Below, in pieces: positions 34,498 to 43,553 of a stretch of DNA of 64,000 bases. The DNA is from Gemmatimonadota bacterium (GTDB lineage: Bacteria > Gemmatimonadota > Gemmatimonadetes > Longimicrobiales > Gaopeijiaceae). The DNA lies in assembly GCA_022822325.1 (NCBI GenBank), contig JAJEBW010000042.1, forward strand, positions 1 to 64,000, given 5' to 3'. A program made the position numbers and the translations under genes. Positions within the stretch are counted from its first letter, which is position 1. Every line of letters begins with the position of its first letter. The notes beneath the pieces are model-generated. The model saw only the letters and a program-made list of their open reading frames with translations. It ran no database searches and was not told the origin of the DNA.

Positions 34498-35760
34498 TCA
34501 CCCCGGAAACAGCGCCGGATCGATCGCCGGGACGACCTTCAGCGCGTTTTCGTAGTAGATCTTGCGCAGCACCTCGTCGGGAAGACCCAGTCCGTACATC
34601 TGCCAGAAGGCGTGGTAGCGCCGGTAGTAGTCGAAGTAGTCGTCCTCGGTTTCGAAGACCCGGAAGTAGGTGTGGAACTCCTCCTGGTTGTACGAATCCT
34701 TCCCCATGAGCACGCGGTCCTGGTACCGCACGAGCCAATCGCGCGCAAAGCGGGGCTGCCGTCCGAGTTCGTAGACCACCGCGCCCAGACCGACGTACAT
34801 GTTGGGGATTTCGTCGAGGACGGCGCCGAGACGCGCCAGGTCGTGGCCGAGCCAGCCGAGGTGGGCGGCGATGAAGTTGGTGTTGGGATGGTTGCGGAAG
34901 AGGTTGTGCTGTTCGGCGATGATCTGCTCGAAGGGGGGGAAGCGGTCGGGGGGCCGAATCCGCCGGGGACGCAGCCGCAGCTCGAGCCAGCGTTCGTTGA
35001 AGCGGTCGTGGGGTTGCCAGAACTCGGCCGGATCGGCGGAGTGAATGAGCACCGGAATCCCCAGCTCGCCGGCCTTGTCCCAGAGCGGCGCCAGGCGCGG
35101 GTCGTCGACGGGGATCCGGTTGCCGTCGGTGTCCCGGTCGGCCATGCCGAGGCCCTTGAAGATCTTCAGCCCCGCGGCGCCGTTCCCCGCATCCTCTTCG
35201 AGCTGGGCGGCGGCCGCTTCGCCCCAGCCGCTCTCGCCGACCCCGAAGAAGCTGGTGTTGGCGAAGAAGACGAAGCGCGACGGATGCCGCCCGGCCATGG
35301 CTTCGAGACCCGCGGCGAGACCCGCGCCGCTGCCGCCCGACAGATTGACCATGACCGCCATGTTGAGTTCGTTCATCTCCGCGACGAGGGCGTCCATCTC
35401 GGCGGCCGACATTCCGGCGGCGCGCTGGTGGCCGTGAATGTCCACGAAGGGGAAGCGCGCGCGGGTGAGGGGGTTGCCGGGAACGACCAGGGTGTTGCGC
35501 GGTTCGTAATCGACGACGGTGACGTCCTGGGGGGCGGCGGGGGCGGGGGCGAAGAGCGCGAGGGCGGCGGCGGCCGGGAGGGTGGCCGGAAGAGGTCGCC
35601 CGAAGCGGCGCGGGGCGGATGGGGCCCTCCGGCGACGACTCCCCAAACCGTGCCGGGCGCGGGGCGCGGCCAGGCGCGGCGACCGTTCCGAACATCCCGC
35701 AGGCGCAAATGGATTGCAGGGAAGCCGGTGGCGTTGGATGCGGGATCTGCGTGGGGACAC
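34498..35760 (-). CDS. Amidohydrolase 2 family metal-dependent hydrolase, secreted
   Basis: About 420 residues. The mature region begins near DVTVVDYEPRNTLVV; the TIM-barrel amidohydrolase motifs are FVDIHGHQR (HxH metal site), VLIHSADPAEF with the next His, FIAAHLGWLGHD and LMGKDSYN with the terminal Asp. Members hydrolyse or decarboxylate small carboxylic substrates. The start is uncertain: GTG at 35760 has AAGGAGG closely upstream and yields an Arg-rich leader of about 60 residues before the hydrophobic signal (PATLPAAAALALFAPAPAAPQ). No ATG fits between it and the previous gene. Confidence 0.8.
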   Translation of the reverse strand: MSPRRSRIQRHRLPCNPFAPAGCSERSPRLAAPRARHGLGSRRRRAPSAPRRFGRPLPATLPAAAALALFAPAPAAPQDVTVVDYEPRNTLVVPGNPLTRARFPFVDIHGHQRAAGMSAAEMDALVAEMNELNMAVMVNLSGGSGAGLAAGLEAMAGRHPSRFVFFANTSFFGVGESGWGEAAAAQLEEDAGNGAAGLKIFKGLGMADRDTDGNRIPVDDPRLAPLWDKAGELGIPVLIHSADPAEFWQPHDRFNERWLELRLRPRRIRPPDRFPPFEQIIAEQHNLFRNHPNTNFIAAHLGWLGHDLARLGAVLDEIPNMYVGLGAVVYELGRQPRFARDWLVRYQDRVLMGKDSYNQEEFHTYFRVFETEDDYFDYYRRYHAFWQMYGLGLPDEVLRKIYYENALKVVPAIDPALFPG

Positions 35761-35785
35761 GGAGCCTCCTTCCCCCTCTGGTTGT

Positions 35786-36862
35786 TCAGGGTTTTGCGGT
35801 TCGGGACTTGCGGCAGGCCAGCAGAAGGTAGCGGCGGGTTGCGGCGAAAAGGGCCGGATCGACGATGTCGGCGTTGCGATGGGCGGCGTCGTGCGCACTT
35901 GCCAGAATGTTGCGAAGAACGTAATGGAGGACCGGGGATTTTGCCCGCAGCCTGTTTCGGGCGTAGTCGATGGCGGGCAGGCCGAGGCGGGTGGCGAGGA
36001 GGTGGGCGAAGCCGAGGGTGGGCAGAACGTTGGCGGTGATGTCGGTCTCGCGGGTGATTTCGAAGCCTGCGGCGGCGAGACGGCGGCGAAAGTCGGCGAG
36101 GAGCCAGCCGGAGCGGTGGGCGCGAGGGGGTGCGGGATCCGGCCTGGATGCGGGGCCTGGCCCGGCCGTTGGATTCGGGACGGCTGCATGGTCGTCCGGG
36201 ACGCGGGGGCCCGTGGGCTCGCCTGGGTCCGGGACGGTTCCCGGGCCGCCGGGGAGTTGTCGTTCCTCGGTGCGGAAGTAGTCGGCGATGATCCAGGCGC
36301 CGCCCGGAGCGAGGATTTCGCGGACGATGGGGAAGACCTCGCGCGGCTTCATGTACTGGAGCGATTCGGCGTGGATGACGGCGCCATAGCGGCCCCGGTG
36401 GTCGCGCACGGGCATCTCCTCGAAGCGGCGCTGAATCAGGGGAACGCCGGGGTAGGCGCGGCGGATGTGACGGGTCTGGAAGCGGTCGGGGGTGAGCCCG
36501 GTCACATCGTGGCCGCGGTCGCGAAGAAGGCCGAGCATTCCGCCCATCCCCGAGCCGACGTCGAGGACGGGGAGGCCGGGACGCTCGAGGAGCTCGACGA
36601 TCTTCTCGGCGTAGCGGCGCTGGGCGCGCTCGATCCCGGCGAAGCTGACGGCTTCGGGGGGCGTCTTCGGGTCGTCGAAGTAGCCGTAGTGCAGAAAGTC
36701 CCCCGGGAGGATCTGGTTGTACAGCCTCAGTTGGGCGTTTGCATGGACGGTTGGGACGCGGCGGTGCCCGCGGCGAAGTCCGACCCAGCGGACGACGTGA
36801 TGCGGAAGGAGGGCGCGGCCCGCGATCTGGCGAAGGATCCACGAACCCCGGATTCGGGTCAT
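35786..36862 (-). CDS. Class I SAM-dependent methyltransferase
   Basis: 358 residues. Motif I LDVGSGMGG (about 100-108) binds S-adenosylmethionine, followed by DVTGLTPD, GAVIHAESLQYM and LAPGGAWIIADYF, the layout of small-molecule methyltransferases of the cyclopropane-synthase/MPBQ type. A Pro/Gly-rich low-complexity insertion (about 203-249) separates strand 5 from the C-terminal helices. The acceptor is not predictable. The start is ATG at 36862; a longer frame exists but contains no domain. The amidohydrolase gene follows 25 bases downstream, though the link is not obvious. Confidence 0.83.
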   Translation of the reverse strand: MTRIRGSWILRQIAGRALLPHHVVRWVGLRRGHRRVPTVHANAQLRLYNQILPGDFLHYGYFDDPKTPPEAVSFAGIERAQRRYAEKIVELLERPGLPVLDVGSGMGGMLGLLRDRGHDVTGLTPDRFQTRHIRRAYPGVPLIQRRFEEMPVRDHRGRYGAVIHAESLQYMKPREVFPIVREILAPGGAWIIADYFRTEERQLPGGPGTVPDPGEPTGPRVPDDHAAVPNPTAGPGPASRPDPAPPRAHRSGWLLADFRRRLAAAGFEITRETDITANVLPTLGFAHLLATRLGLPAIDYARNRLRAKSPVLHYVLRNILASAHDAAHRNADIVDPALFAATRRYLLLACRKSRTAKP

Positions 36863-36998
36863 GGCGTCGTCCAGCCAACCGGAGCTCGGGCCACCCTTCC
36901 CGGTTCGGCGGCCCCGCGCGACGAGGTCGTCGATGCCGTGGCGGCCAGGGGCGGCGGGCACCCCACACTTCCCCTTCTCGCGATCCCGCGCAACCCCC

Positions 36999-38111
36999 TC
37001 ACCTCCGCCCCCCGATCCACAGCGGCCGCACCGGCAGATACCGCACCAGGCGCATCCGGTTGATCTCGCCCGCGTAGATCCTGCCCTCCAGATCGACGCC
37101 CAGAAACTCGATCCCGGGCCCCACGTCCATGTCGTGCTGCGGGATGAAATAGGTAACCCAGGCCTGCTCATTCTTCAGGTCGCCGATCCGTATCCCCTTC
37201 TCCCACCCGAAGTTGGAGCGCCAGGGGTCCGGGGGTCCGGTGCGCAGATCGCCCGAGAGACCGTCGCCCGCGTAGAGGATGTCGTTCGGATCGATGAAGA
37301 GGCCGCTCGGCTTCCCGAATTGCGTCCATATATGGAGCAGTTCGCCCTCGCCGTCAAAGACCTGAACGCGGCTGTTCCCGCGGTCGGCCACATAGACGCG
37401 GCCGCGCGAATCGATCTTGATGTCGTGGGGGTCGCTGAACCTCCCGGGCTCGCGGCTCTCCGAACCGATGCCGCCGCCGATGGCGCGCACGAAGCTGCCG
37501 TCCGACCGCAGCCGCACGATCCGGTTGTTCCCGCCCCGGTGCCCGTCCGCGATCCAGATGTCGCCGTTCGCCGCGATCGCCACCCCCGAGGGCCCGTTGA
37601 AGTGCGTCTCGTCGTCGCCGTGCACCCCCGCTTCGCCCAGCGTCATCGCCACTTCGCCCCGCCGCGTGAGCTTGAAGACCTGATGGCCCATCCCCATCGA
37701 CTCGCCGAGCGCCGCCCGGGGATCGCCGTGCGCACCCCCCTCCGTGACCCAGAGGAAGCCGTCGGCGTCGAGCGCGAAGCCGTGCGGAAAGGCGAAGAGG
37801 CCGCCGCCGAAGCTGTCGACCAGATTGCCTTCGAGATCGAACTTGAGGATGGGGTCGAGACCGGTGCCCGCGCACTGGTTGGCGCCGCAGCGGTCCAGGA
37901 TCCAGAGGTGGCGGCCGTCCGGATCGGGGAAGACGCCGCTGACGATTCCCAGGGTGCGGCCCGGCGGCAGTTTGGCCCAGTCGAAGGTCGCGCGGTAGGG
38001 GTTGCCGCTCATGGTGGGTTGGGCGGCGAGGGGGGTTGTGGGGGTGGGGGGAGGGAGGGCGGCGAGGGCGAGCGCGGAGACGATCAGGCGCGACCGGTGT
38101 AGTTTGGACAT
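36999..38111 (-). CDS. Secreted NHL-repeat beta-propeller protein
   Basis: 370 residues with a signal peptide (LIVSALALAALPPPTPTTPLAAQ) and six NHL-like blades: GFALDADGFLWVTEGG, HQVFKLTRRGEVAMTLG, SGVAIAANGDIWIADGH, HDIKIDSRGRVYVADRGNSRVQVFD, SGLFIDPNDILYAGD and VDLEGRIYAGEI. Blade one has a Cys pair, DRCGANQC. The fold resembles that of the protein at 16692-17855, but there is no lipobox here. GGAG is nine bases upstream of the ATG at 38111. Function unknown; such proteins may bind peptides or act as lyases. Confidence 0.8.
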   Translation of the reverse strand: MSKLHRSRLIVSALALAALPPPTPTTPLAAQPTMSGNPYRATFDWAKLPPGRTLGIVSGVFPDPDGRHLWILDRCGANQCAGTGLDPILKFDLEGNLVDSFGGGLFAFPHGFALDADGFLWVTEGGAHGDPRAALGESMGMGHQVFKLTRRGEVAMTLGEAGVHGDDETHFNGPSGVAIAANGDIWIADGHRGGNNRIVRLRSDGSFVRAIGGGIGSESREPGRFSDPHDIKIDSRGRVYVADRGNSRVQVFDGEGELLHIWTQFGKPSGLFIDPNDILYAGDGLSGDLRTGPPDPWRSNFGWEKGIRIGDLKNEQAWVTYFIPQHDMDVGPGIEFLGVDLEGRIYAGEINRMRLVRYLPVRPLWIGGRR

Positions 38112-38221
38112 GGTGAGCTTGCTCCGGATGATGCCGGTGCCCGGCATGAATCCGTTGTGAGGGCAAAGGCGGCGGCCGAATGGAAAGAGCGTCCGCCCTG
38201 AACAATGCAACGGGAGGAACC

Positions 38222-39514
38222 ATGTTGCGAATCGCATCGCGCCGTGCGGCGGCCCTGCTGCTCCTCGCATCCGCAGCCGGCTGCGGATCCGGCGACACGG
38301 CCCAGCCGCCGCCCCCGGCCCAGCCCCCCACCACCCCCGACTGCGATCCGGCGATCGCGGTGCCGCCGGGGCTGTGCGCGCGCGTCTTCCACAACGGGAT
38401 CGGGGCTGCGCGGCAGCTCGCGGTCGCGGCCAACGGCGATCTCTTCGTTGCGGTGCGCAACCGGGGCGGCCAGAGCGGGGGAGTGGTGGCGCTGCGCGAC
38501 AGCGACGGCGACGGCCGTTCCGACCGCACCGAGTCCTGGGGAGACGAGGGCGGCAGCGGGATCGCTCTCGGCGACGGCGCGCTCTACCTCGCCACCAACA
38601 CGGCCGTGCTGCGCTACCCGCTCGCGGCCGGTTCGCTTACGCCCTCCGGCGCACCCGAAACGATCGTCTCCGGTCTTCCCGACGAGCGCAACCACGCCTC
38701 GAAGAGCATCGCGCTGCACCCCGCCGACGGCACGATCTTCGTCGGAATCGGGTCGCCCTCCAACGCCTGCCAGGAGATTCCGCGCACGGCCGGGGTGGCG
38801 GGCAAGGATCCCTGCGGCGAACGCACCTACCGCGCCGGGATCTGGCGCTTCGCGACCGGCCGCACCGGGCAGAGGCAGTCCGACGGCGAGCGCTTTGCGG
38901 CCGGGGTGCGCAACGCCGCGGCGATCGCGGTTCATCCCGAAACCGGCGAGCTCTTCGCGGTCGTTCACGGACGCGACCAGTTGGCTCAGCTCTGGCCCGC
39001 GCTCTACTCGGACAGCGACGGCTCCGAGAAGCCCTCCGAGGAGTTCGCGCTGATCGAGGAGGGAGCGGACTTCGGGTGGCCGTACTGCTACCACGATCCG
39101 GCCACGAACGCCAAGGTGCTCGCCCCGGAATACGGGGGAGACGGGACGAAGACGGGGCGCTGCGCCGACATGGCCATGCCCGCGATCGGACTGCCCGCGC
39201 ACTGGGCGCCCAACGCGATGGCAATCGTGGCCGGCGGTTCGGGAACGCACGGCAACGGCGCCTTCGTGGCCTTCCATGGATCGTGGAACCGCTCGCCCGT
39301 TCAGGCCGGCTACAACGTCGTGTGGATCCCCTTCGCGGGAGGCCGTCCCACCGGCGAGTGGTCGGTCTTCGCGGATGGATTCGCAGGTGGCCAGATCGCC
39401 TCGTCCAGCCAGGCGGACAACCGTCCAACAGGCGTGGCGGTCGGCCCCGGCGGCGCGGTTTACGTCAGCGACTCGTTGCGCGGCAGAATCTGGAGGATCG
39501 CTCCGGCCGGGTAG
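38222..39514 (+). CDS. PQQ-dependent sugar (sorbosone) dehydrogenase-like lipoprotein
   Basis: 430 residues with a lipoprotein signal (LLLLASAAGC, Cys21). The six-bladed propeller resembles soluble glucose/L-sorbosone dehydrogenases: LCARVFHNGIGAARQLAVAANGDLFVAVRN at the start, LPDERNHASKSIALHPADGTIFVGIGS, FAAGVRNAAAIAVHPETGELFAVVHGRDQ, EEGADFGWPYCYHD and FVAFHGSWNRSP. These regions carry the PQQ- and substrate-site residues in homologues. It would oxidise sugars in the periplasm if PQQ is available; no PQQ biosynthesis gene is in view. GGAGG lies five bases upstream of the ATG at 38222. Confidence 0.82.
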   Translation: MLRIASRRAAALLLLASAAGCGSGDTAQPPPPAQPPTTPDCDPAIAVPPGLCARVFHNGIGAARQLAVAANGDLFVAVRNRGGQSGGVVALRDSDGDGRSDRTESWGDEGGSGIALGDGALYLATNTAVLRYPLAAGSLTPSGAPETIVSGLPDERNHASKSIALHPADGTIFVGIGSPSNACQEIPRTAGVAGKDPCGERTYRAGIWRFATGRTGQRQSDGERFAAGVRNAAAIAVHPETGELFAVVHGRDQLAQLWPALYSDSDGSEKPSEEFALIEEGADFGWPYCYHDPATNAKVLAPEYGGDGTKTGRCADMAMPAIGLPAHWAPNAMAIVAGGSGTHGNGAFVAFHGSWNRSPVQAGYNVVWIPFAGGRPTGEWSVFADGFAGGQIASSSQADNRPTGVAVGPGGAVYVSDSLRGRIWRIAPAG

Positions 39515-39604
39515 GCAGATCGACAGCGGGGCGATGGGACGGGGCTCGTTCCGTCTCGTTCGCGGCGGCCTTCAGGAGTGCGCGCGACCGGCGACCGCGA
39601 AAAG

Positions 39605-40696
39605 TCAGGCCGCGACTACCCGCTTCGTCCTGGCCGCAAAATCCGCCCCCGTCGCGCATTCCAGAACCGCGTCGGCCACCGCGGTCATCACCGCCGGATC
39701 GGTGACGCCGTCGATCAGCGGCCGAACCTCCTCAACCACCTCGGCGCCGAACCGCCGGTACGCCAAGCGGCAGATGAGCATCCGCTCTCCCTCCACCCTC
39801 CCCTCAGCGATTCCCTGAGCTCTTCCTTCGGCGCGCCCCGCGGCAATCCCGTCGGCCCTCCCCGCAGCCTCGGCCTCTTCGCGCCATTGCCAGACCCGGT
39901 CGAACAGATCCCCCGCCACGAATTCCGTCATGTCCAGCTCCTCCTCGCTTGTCGGCATCAGCTCGCCGATTCCCTCCTCCGCACCAAATCGCCGGGCCAG
40001 CACAAGCGTGACCCAGGCCCGGAAGGCAACGATCAACTCGGGCGCTCCGGCATCTTCGATCCAGGCAACCAGGTCGATCACGGCCGCCTCCAGTTCATCG
40101 GGCGTGCGCGCCTGTTCCAGCCGGGCCATCATGGCAATCGCGCTCGGGTCCGCCAGCCGCGCCGGCTCGACGTTCTGAAGCTCAATCAGAAGATATCGCT
40201 GGCTGGGAAGATTTCCAGTCAGTTCCGCGGGAGCCGGGGCGAAGAGCTGCCGGACGTCCTGCGCCGCGCTCCAGGGCCGTCTGCCGTTGTACACCACGAT
40301 GGGAAGGATCGGCGGGTAGGCCCCGTCCGGGCCGAGGTCCTCGCGCCTGAGCGCCATCAGGATCCGGGCCGTGTAATCCATCATCCTGAGCGCCATTCGC
40401 CGGTCGACGGTGGACTGGAATTCGATCAGCACGAGCAGGTACAGCCGCCGATCGCCGACCGTGCGCACCCGCCACAGCGTATCCGCATGGCGTTTCCCCA
40501 GAACTTCGGTCACGAAGTCCGCCGGCAGCCGCTCCAGGGTCTCGAAGTCGAGATGGCGCGCCAGCCTGGAGGCGACCCCCCGCAGAGCGTCGGCCACGGT
40601 GCGCGGGTGGCCGAAGATGTTTCGGTAGGCGGCGTCGTGCTTTGCACGGGTGCGTTCGTAATCGAGTGCCGCGCGTCCCGCGGGCGCCCTGGACAT
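39605..40696 (-). CDS. Rpn family recombination-promoting nuclease (PD-(D/E)XK)
   Basis: 363 residues. The nuclease domain begins HDAAYRNIFGHPRTVADALRG and carries LWRVR, YLLVLIEFQSTVD and MALRMMDYTARI, the family hallmarks with the Glu-x-Gln of the PD-(D/E)XK site. The C-terminal part has the typical RADGIAAGRAEGRAQGIAEGR repeats, likely helical. RpnA-type enzymes nick DNA and promote recA-independent recombination; they were earlier labelled transposases. AAGGAG lies nine bases upstream of the ATG at 40696. It lies between the sorbosone dehydrogenase-like gene and a divergent TonB receptor gene. No terminal repeats are evident. Confidence 0.87.
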   Translation of the reverse strand: MSRAPAGRAALDYERTRAKHDAAYRNIFGHPRTVADALRGVASRLARHLDFETLERLPADFVTEVLGKRHADTLWRVRTVGDRRLYLLVLIEFQSTVDRRMALRMMDYTARILMALRREDLGPDGAYPPILPIVVYNGRRPWSAAQDVRQLFAPAPAELTGNLPSQRYLLIELQNVEPARLADPSAIAMMARLEQARTPDELEAAVIDLVAWIEDAGAPELIVAFRAWVTLVLARRFGAEEGIGELMPTSEEELDMTEFVAGDLFDRVWQWREEAEAAGRADGIAAGRAEGRAQGIAEGRVEGERMLICRLAYRRFGAEVVEEVRPLIDGVTDPAVMTAVADAVLECATGADFAARTKRVVAA

Positions 40697-40916
40697 CGTA
40701 GGCGGCTCCTTCCGGCCGGGGGAACCGGGACCGTTCGTCGCGCTCGATCCGACGGGGATCCCATGCTCCCGTTCGAGCACAAGGTGGACCGGGCGCGGGG
40801 GCATCCGAATGGCTGGATGGGACAACTTTGGCGACATATGTTTCCGGCACCCCCCGGGCCCGGCCGCTCCGGGGCGTCTCCGCCCATAGTCCCCCGTCAC
40901 CCACAGGGCGTCCGCC

Positions 40917-43397
40917 ATGCGTTCCTTCCGACATCTCGCCGGCCTCGCGGCGCTCTTCCTCCTCCCCGCCGCCGCGGCGCTTGCGCAGGATCCCCCCGAC
41001 ACCGTCTTCGCGGCGGAGGAGATCGTGGTGATCGTGGGCTCGCGCGCGGGGGTCGCCGATCCCGCGACGCTGGCCGTTCCCGTGGACATCTACGGGGCCG
41101 AAGAGATCGCGCGCCTGGGCGAGACCGATCTCGCGGAGGTGCTCGGACGCATCGCGCCCTCCTTCAACTCCACGCGCTTCTCCGGCGGAGACGGGGCCGC
41201 CCTCCACCTCGCCACCCTGCGCGGGATGAACGCCGACCAGACCCTTGTGCTCGTCAACGGGAAGCGCCGCCACGGGGTCGCCTTCCCCAAGGTTCTCGCG
41301 GTGTCGGGGCAGGGCACGACCGGCACCGATCTGCGCGCCATCCCGGTGCATGCCATCAAGCGAATCGAGGTGTTGCGCGAAGGGGCGGCCTCGCAATACG
41401 GGTCGGACGCGATCGCGGGCGTCATCAACGTTGTCCTCAAGGACGACGCCGGCGGGGCGAATGCGACGGCCTACCTGGGACGCACCTCGCGCGGAGACGG
41501 AGAGCGACTGGTGACCGCCGCCAACGCCGGAGTCCCCCTGGGCCGCGGCTTCCTCAACTTCACGGTCGAGATGGCGCGCCAGGATGTGACCAGCCGCGCC
41601 GGCGTCGCGCCGACCTGCTTCGCCGCCCATCCCTCCTACGGGCCCTGCGCCGACGGCGGCAAGACGTTTCGCCTGCAACGGATCGGCGAACCCGACTACC
41701 GCAGCGAGGGATTCATGGTGAACGCCGCCCTTCCCCTTGGCGAATCGGCGGAGATCTACGCCTTCGGGGGATACACCGCTCGCGCGGCGGTTGCGGACGG
41801 ACTCTACCGCAAGGCCGACTGGATCGAGCGTTCCGTCAGCCATGTGCATCCCAACGGGTTCTTTCCCGTCGAGGAATCCGATATCTCCGACGGGTCGCTG
41901 GTCGCCGGACTGCGGGGCCGACTCGGCTCATGGCAGGGCGACCTCAGCCTGGGAATCGGCCAGGGACGCTTCGCCTTCGGGGCCGCGAACTCGCTCAATC
42001 CGGCCTACGCCGCCGAGTTCCTGGCGCGCAATCCCGGGGCCGACGGCGCCTCGATCGCCGCCAACGCCGGACCCGGCGACGTCTTCAGCGGAGGACTCAA
42101 CGGCAGAGAGTGGACCCTCAACGCCGACGCCACGCGCGAGACCCGGGTCGCCTCCACCCCCGCCCTCCTCGCGATCGGCGGCGCATGGCGGCGCAACGCC
42201 CACTGGATGGAGGCGGGCGAGCGGGCATCGTGGGCGTGCGGACCCAGCGACAACCCCGGCAGCTTTCCGGCCGCGCACCACCTGAACCTGGACGGCTCGG
42301 TCGTCGCGAGCTGCGGAGCCCAGGGATTCCCGGGCTACAGTCCCTCCTCGGCGGCGCTGGCCGAACGGGACCGCAACGCCGCCGGCGCCTACCTGGAGAT
42401 GGAACTGCGCCCCGGCTCCGGCAGCCTCCTCGGCGGCGCGCTCCGCTACGAACGCTACACCGACGCCGGGGGATCGTTGACCGGCAAGATCGCGGGCCGT
42501 CTCGAGCTGGGAGGATCGGGCGCGGCGCTGCGGGCGGCCGCCTCGACCGGCTTTCGCGCCCCACGGCTCGCCCACCGCGGCTTCAACACGATCGGGTTCG
42601 TCGGCGGCAGCGAGGGACTCCAGAGCACCGGCTTCCTGCCCGAGGGCGACCCCGTCGCCTGCCAGGACTTCGGCGCCTGTTCACTCGCCCACGAGACCTC
42701 GGCGAGCCTGACCGGCGGCCTCGTCTACATGCCGGGCAACGGCCTCGCCATTGCGGCCGACCTCTACCGCATCGCGGTCGCCGACGCCCTCGCGCTGACG
42801 CAATACCTTAACCAGAGCCACGGTCTGCGACCCGGCGCGCGCTTCCAGGGACGCCCGGTCGACGCCGTCGCCTTCTGGACCAACGCCATCGACACGCGCA
42901 CGCAGGGCTTCGATTTCGTCGCCGACTGGCGCTTCCGCGGAATGACATGGGGCGCGGCCGACCTCTCGGCGAGCTTTCACGCCAACCGCACCGAGGTCGT
43001 CGCGAACCGAAACGAGGACTTCATCGGTCCCACCCAGATCACGATCATCGAGGAAACCCAACCGCGCCGACGGCTCGGCCTCAGCGCCGACATCCGCCTG
43101 GCTTCCGGCCCCGGCCTCCGCGTTGGTCTCAATCGCATCGGCCGCATCGCCACCCCCACCCTCTTCGGCGAGAAGATCGACATCCAGGCGGCCACCCTCC
43201 TCGACATCCTGTCCACCCTCCGGATCGGCCAGCGCCTCTCACTGGGCCTCGGCGCCAGGAATCTGCTGGACCGTCTGCCGAATCGCCTGCCCCCCGAATC
43301 CCTCGGTCACATATGGGCGATGGAATACCCGACCGAATCGCCCTACGGAAACACGGGACGGCTCTGGTACGCAAGGTTGACGATGGCGGGAAGCTGA
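40917..43397 (+). CDS. TonB-dependent outer-membrane receptor
   Basis: 826 residues: signal peptide (LAALFLLPAAAALAQ), a TonB-box-like EEIVVIVG, then a plug domain (VPVDIYGAEEIARLGETDLAEVLGRIAPSF, VLVNGKRRHG, IEVLREGAASQYGSDAIAGVINVVLK) and a C-terminal 22-stranded barrel ending in an aromatic-containing strand (LWYARLTMAG). The barrel contains Cys pairs (PTCFAAHPSYGPCADG, VACQDFGAC) that probably form extracellular disulfides. There is no N-terminal carboxypeptidase-like or SusC-type extension, and no SusD neighbour. It imports a large substrate such as a siderophore, vitamin, or glycan; the substrate is unknown. Confidence 0.93.
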   Translation: MRSFRHLAGLAALFLLPAAAALAQDPPDTVFAAEEIVVIVGSRAGVADPATLAVPVDIYGAEEIARLGETDLAEVLGRIAPSFNSTRFSGGDGAALHLATLRGMNADQTLVLVNGKRRHGVAFPKVLAVSGQGTTGTDLRAIPVHAIKRIEVLREGAASQYGSDAIAGVINVVLKDDAGGANATAYLGRTSRGDGERLVTAANAGVPLGRGFLNFTVEMARQDVTSRAGVAPTCFAAHPSYGPCADGGKTFRLQRIGEPDYRSEGFMVNAALPLGESAEIYAFGGYTARAAVADGLYRKADWIERSVSHVHPNGFFPVEESDISDGSLVAGLRGRLGSWQGDLSLGIGQGRFAFGAANSLNPAYAAEFLARNPGADGASIAANAGPGDVFSGGLNGREWTLNADATRETRVASTPALLAIGGAWRRNAHWMEAGERASWACGPSDNPGSFPAAHHLNLDGSVVASCGAQGFPGYSPSSAALAERDRNAAGAYLEMELRPGSGSLLGGALRYERYTDAGGSLTGKIAGRLELGGSGAALRAAASTGFRAPRLAHRGFNTIGFVGGSEGLQSTGFLPEGDPVACQDFGACSLAHETSASLTGGLVYMPGNGLAIAADLYRIAVADALALTQYLNQSHGLRPGARFQGRPVDAVAFWTNAIDTRTQGFDFVADWRFRGMTWGAADLSASFHANRTEVVANRNEDFIGPTQITIIEETQPRRRLGLSADIRLASGPGLRVGLNRIGRIATPTLFGEKIDIQAATLLDILSTLRIGQRLSLGLGARNLLDRLPNRLPPESLGHIWAMEYPTESPYGNTGRLWYARLTMAGS

Positions 43398-43463
43398 GGA
43401 AAGAGGCAAGACAAACCGATTGGGGGTTGCGCGCGCACCTGATCCGTGCGGCAGCCATCCGGG

Positions 43464-43483
43464 CCGGCCCGCGCAGGGGCCGG
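43464..43483. terminator. Hairpin between convergent genes
   Basis: A perfect 7-bp stem, CCGGCCC (43464-43470) and GGGCCGG (43477-43483), with a 6-base loop, lies in the 156-base gap between the TonB receptor gene and the convergent barrel gene. There is no T-run on either side, so it could be a bidirectional or factor-assisted terminator, or simply chance in GC-rich DNA. Confidence 0.3.
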
Positions 43484-43553
43484 GGGAACGCCGCTTCAGA
43501 GCATCGCGCCGAAGGAGTCCGCCACCTTCCTCCTTGCAACGCCGGCTTCCCCC

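Noticed and set aside
34498-36189. Upstream ATG extension of the amidohydrolase to 36189
   Set aside because: It would overlap most of the C-terminal part of the methyltransferase gene and adds only Pro/Arg-rich sequence.
39605-40696. Rpn gene as part of an insertion sequence
   Set aside because: No terminal inverted repeats or target duplications are visible, and Rpn proteins are not typical IS transposases.
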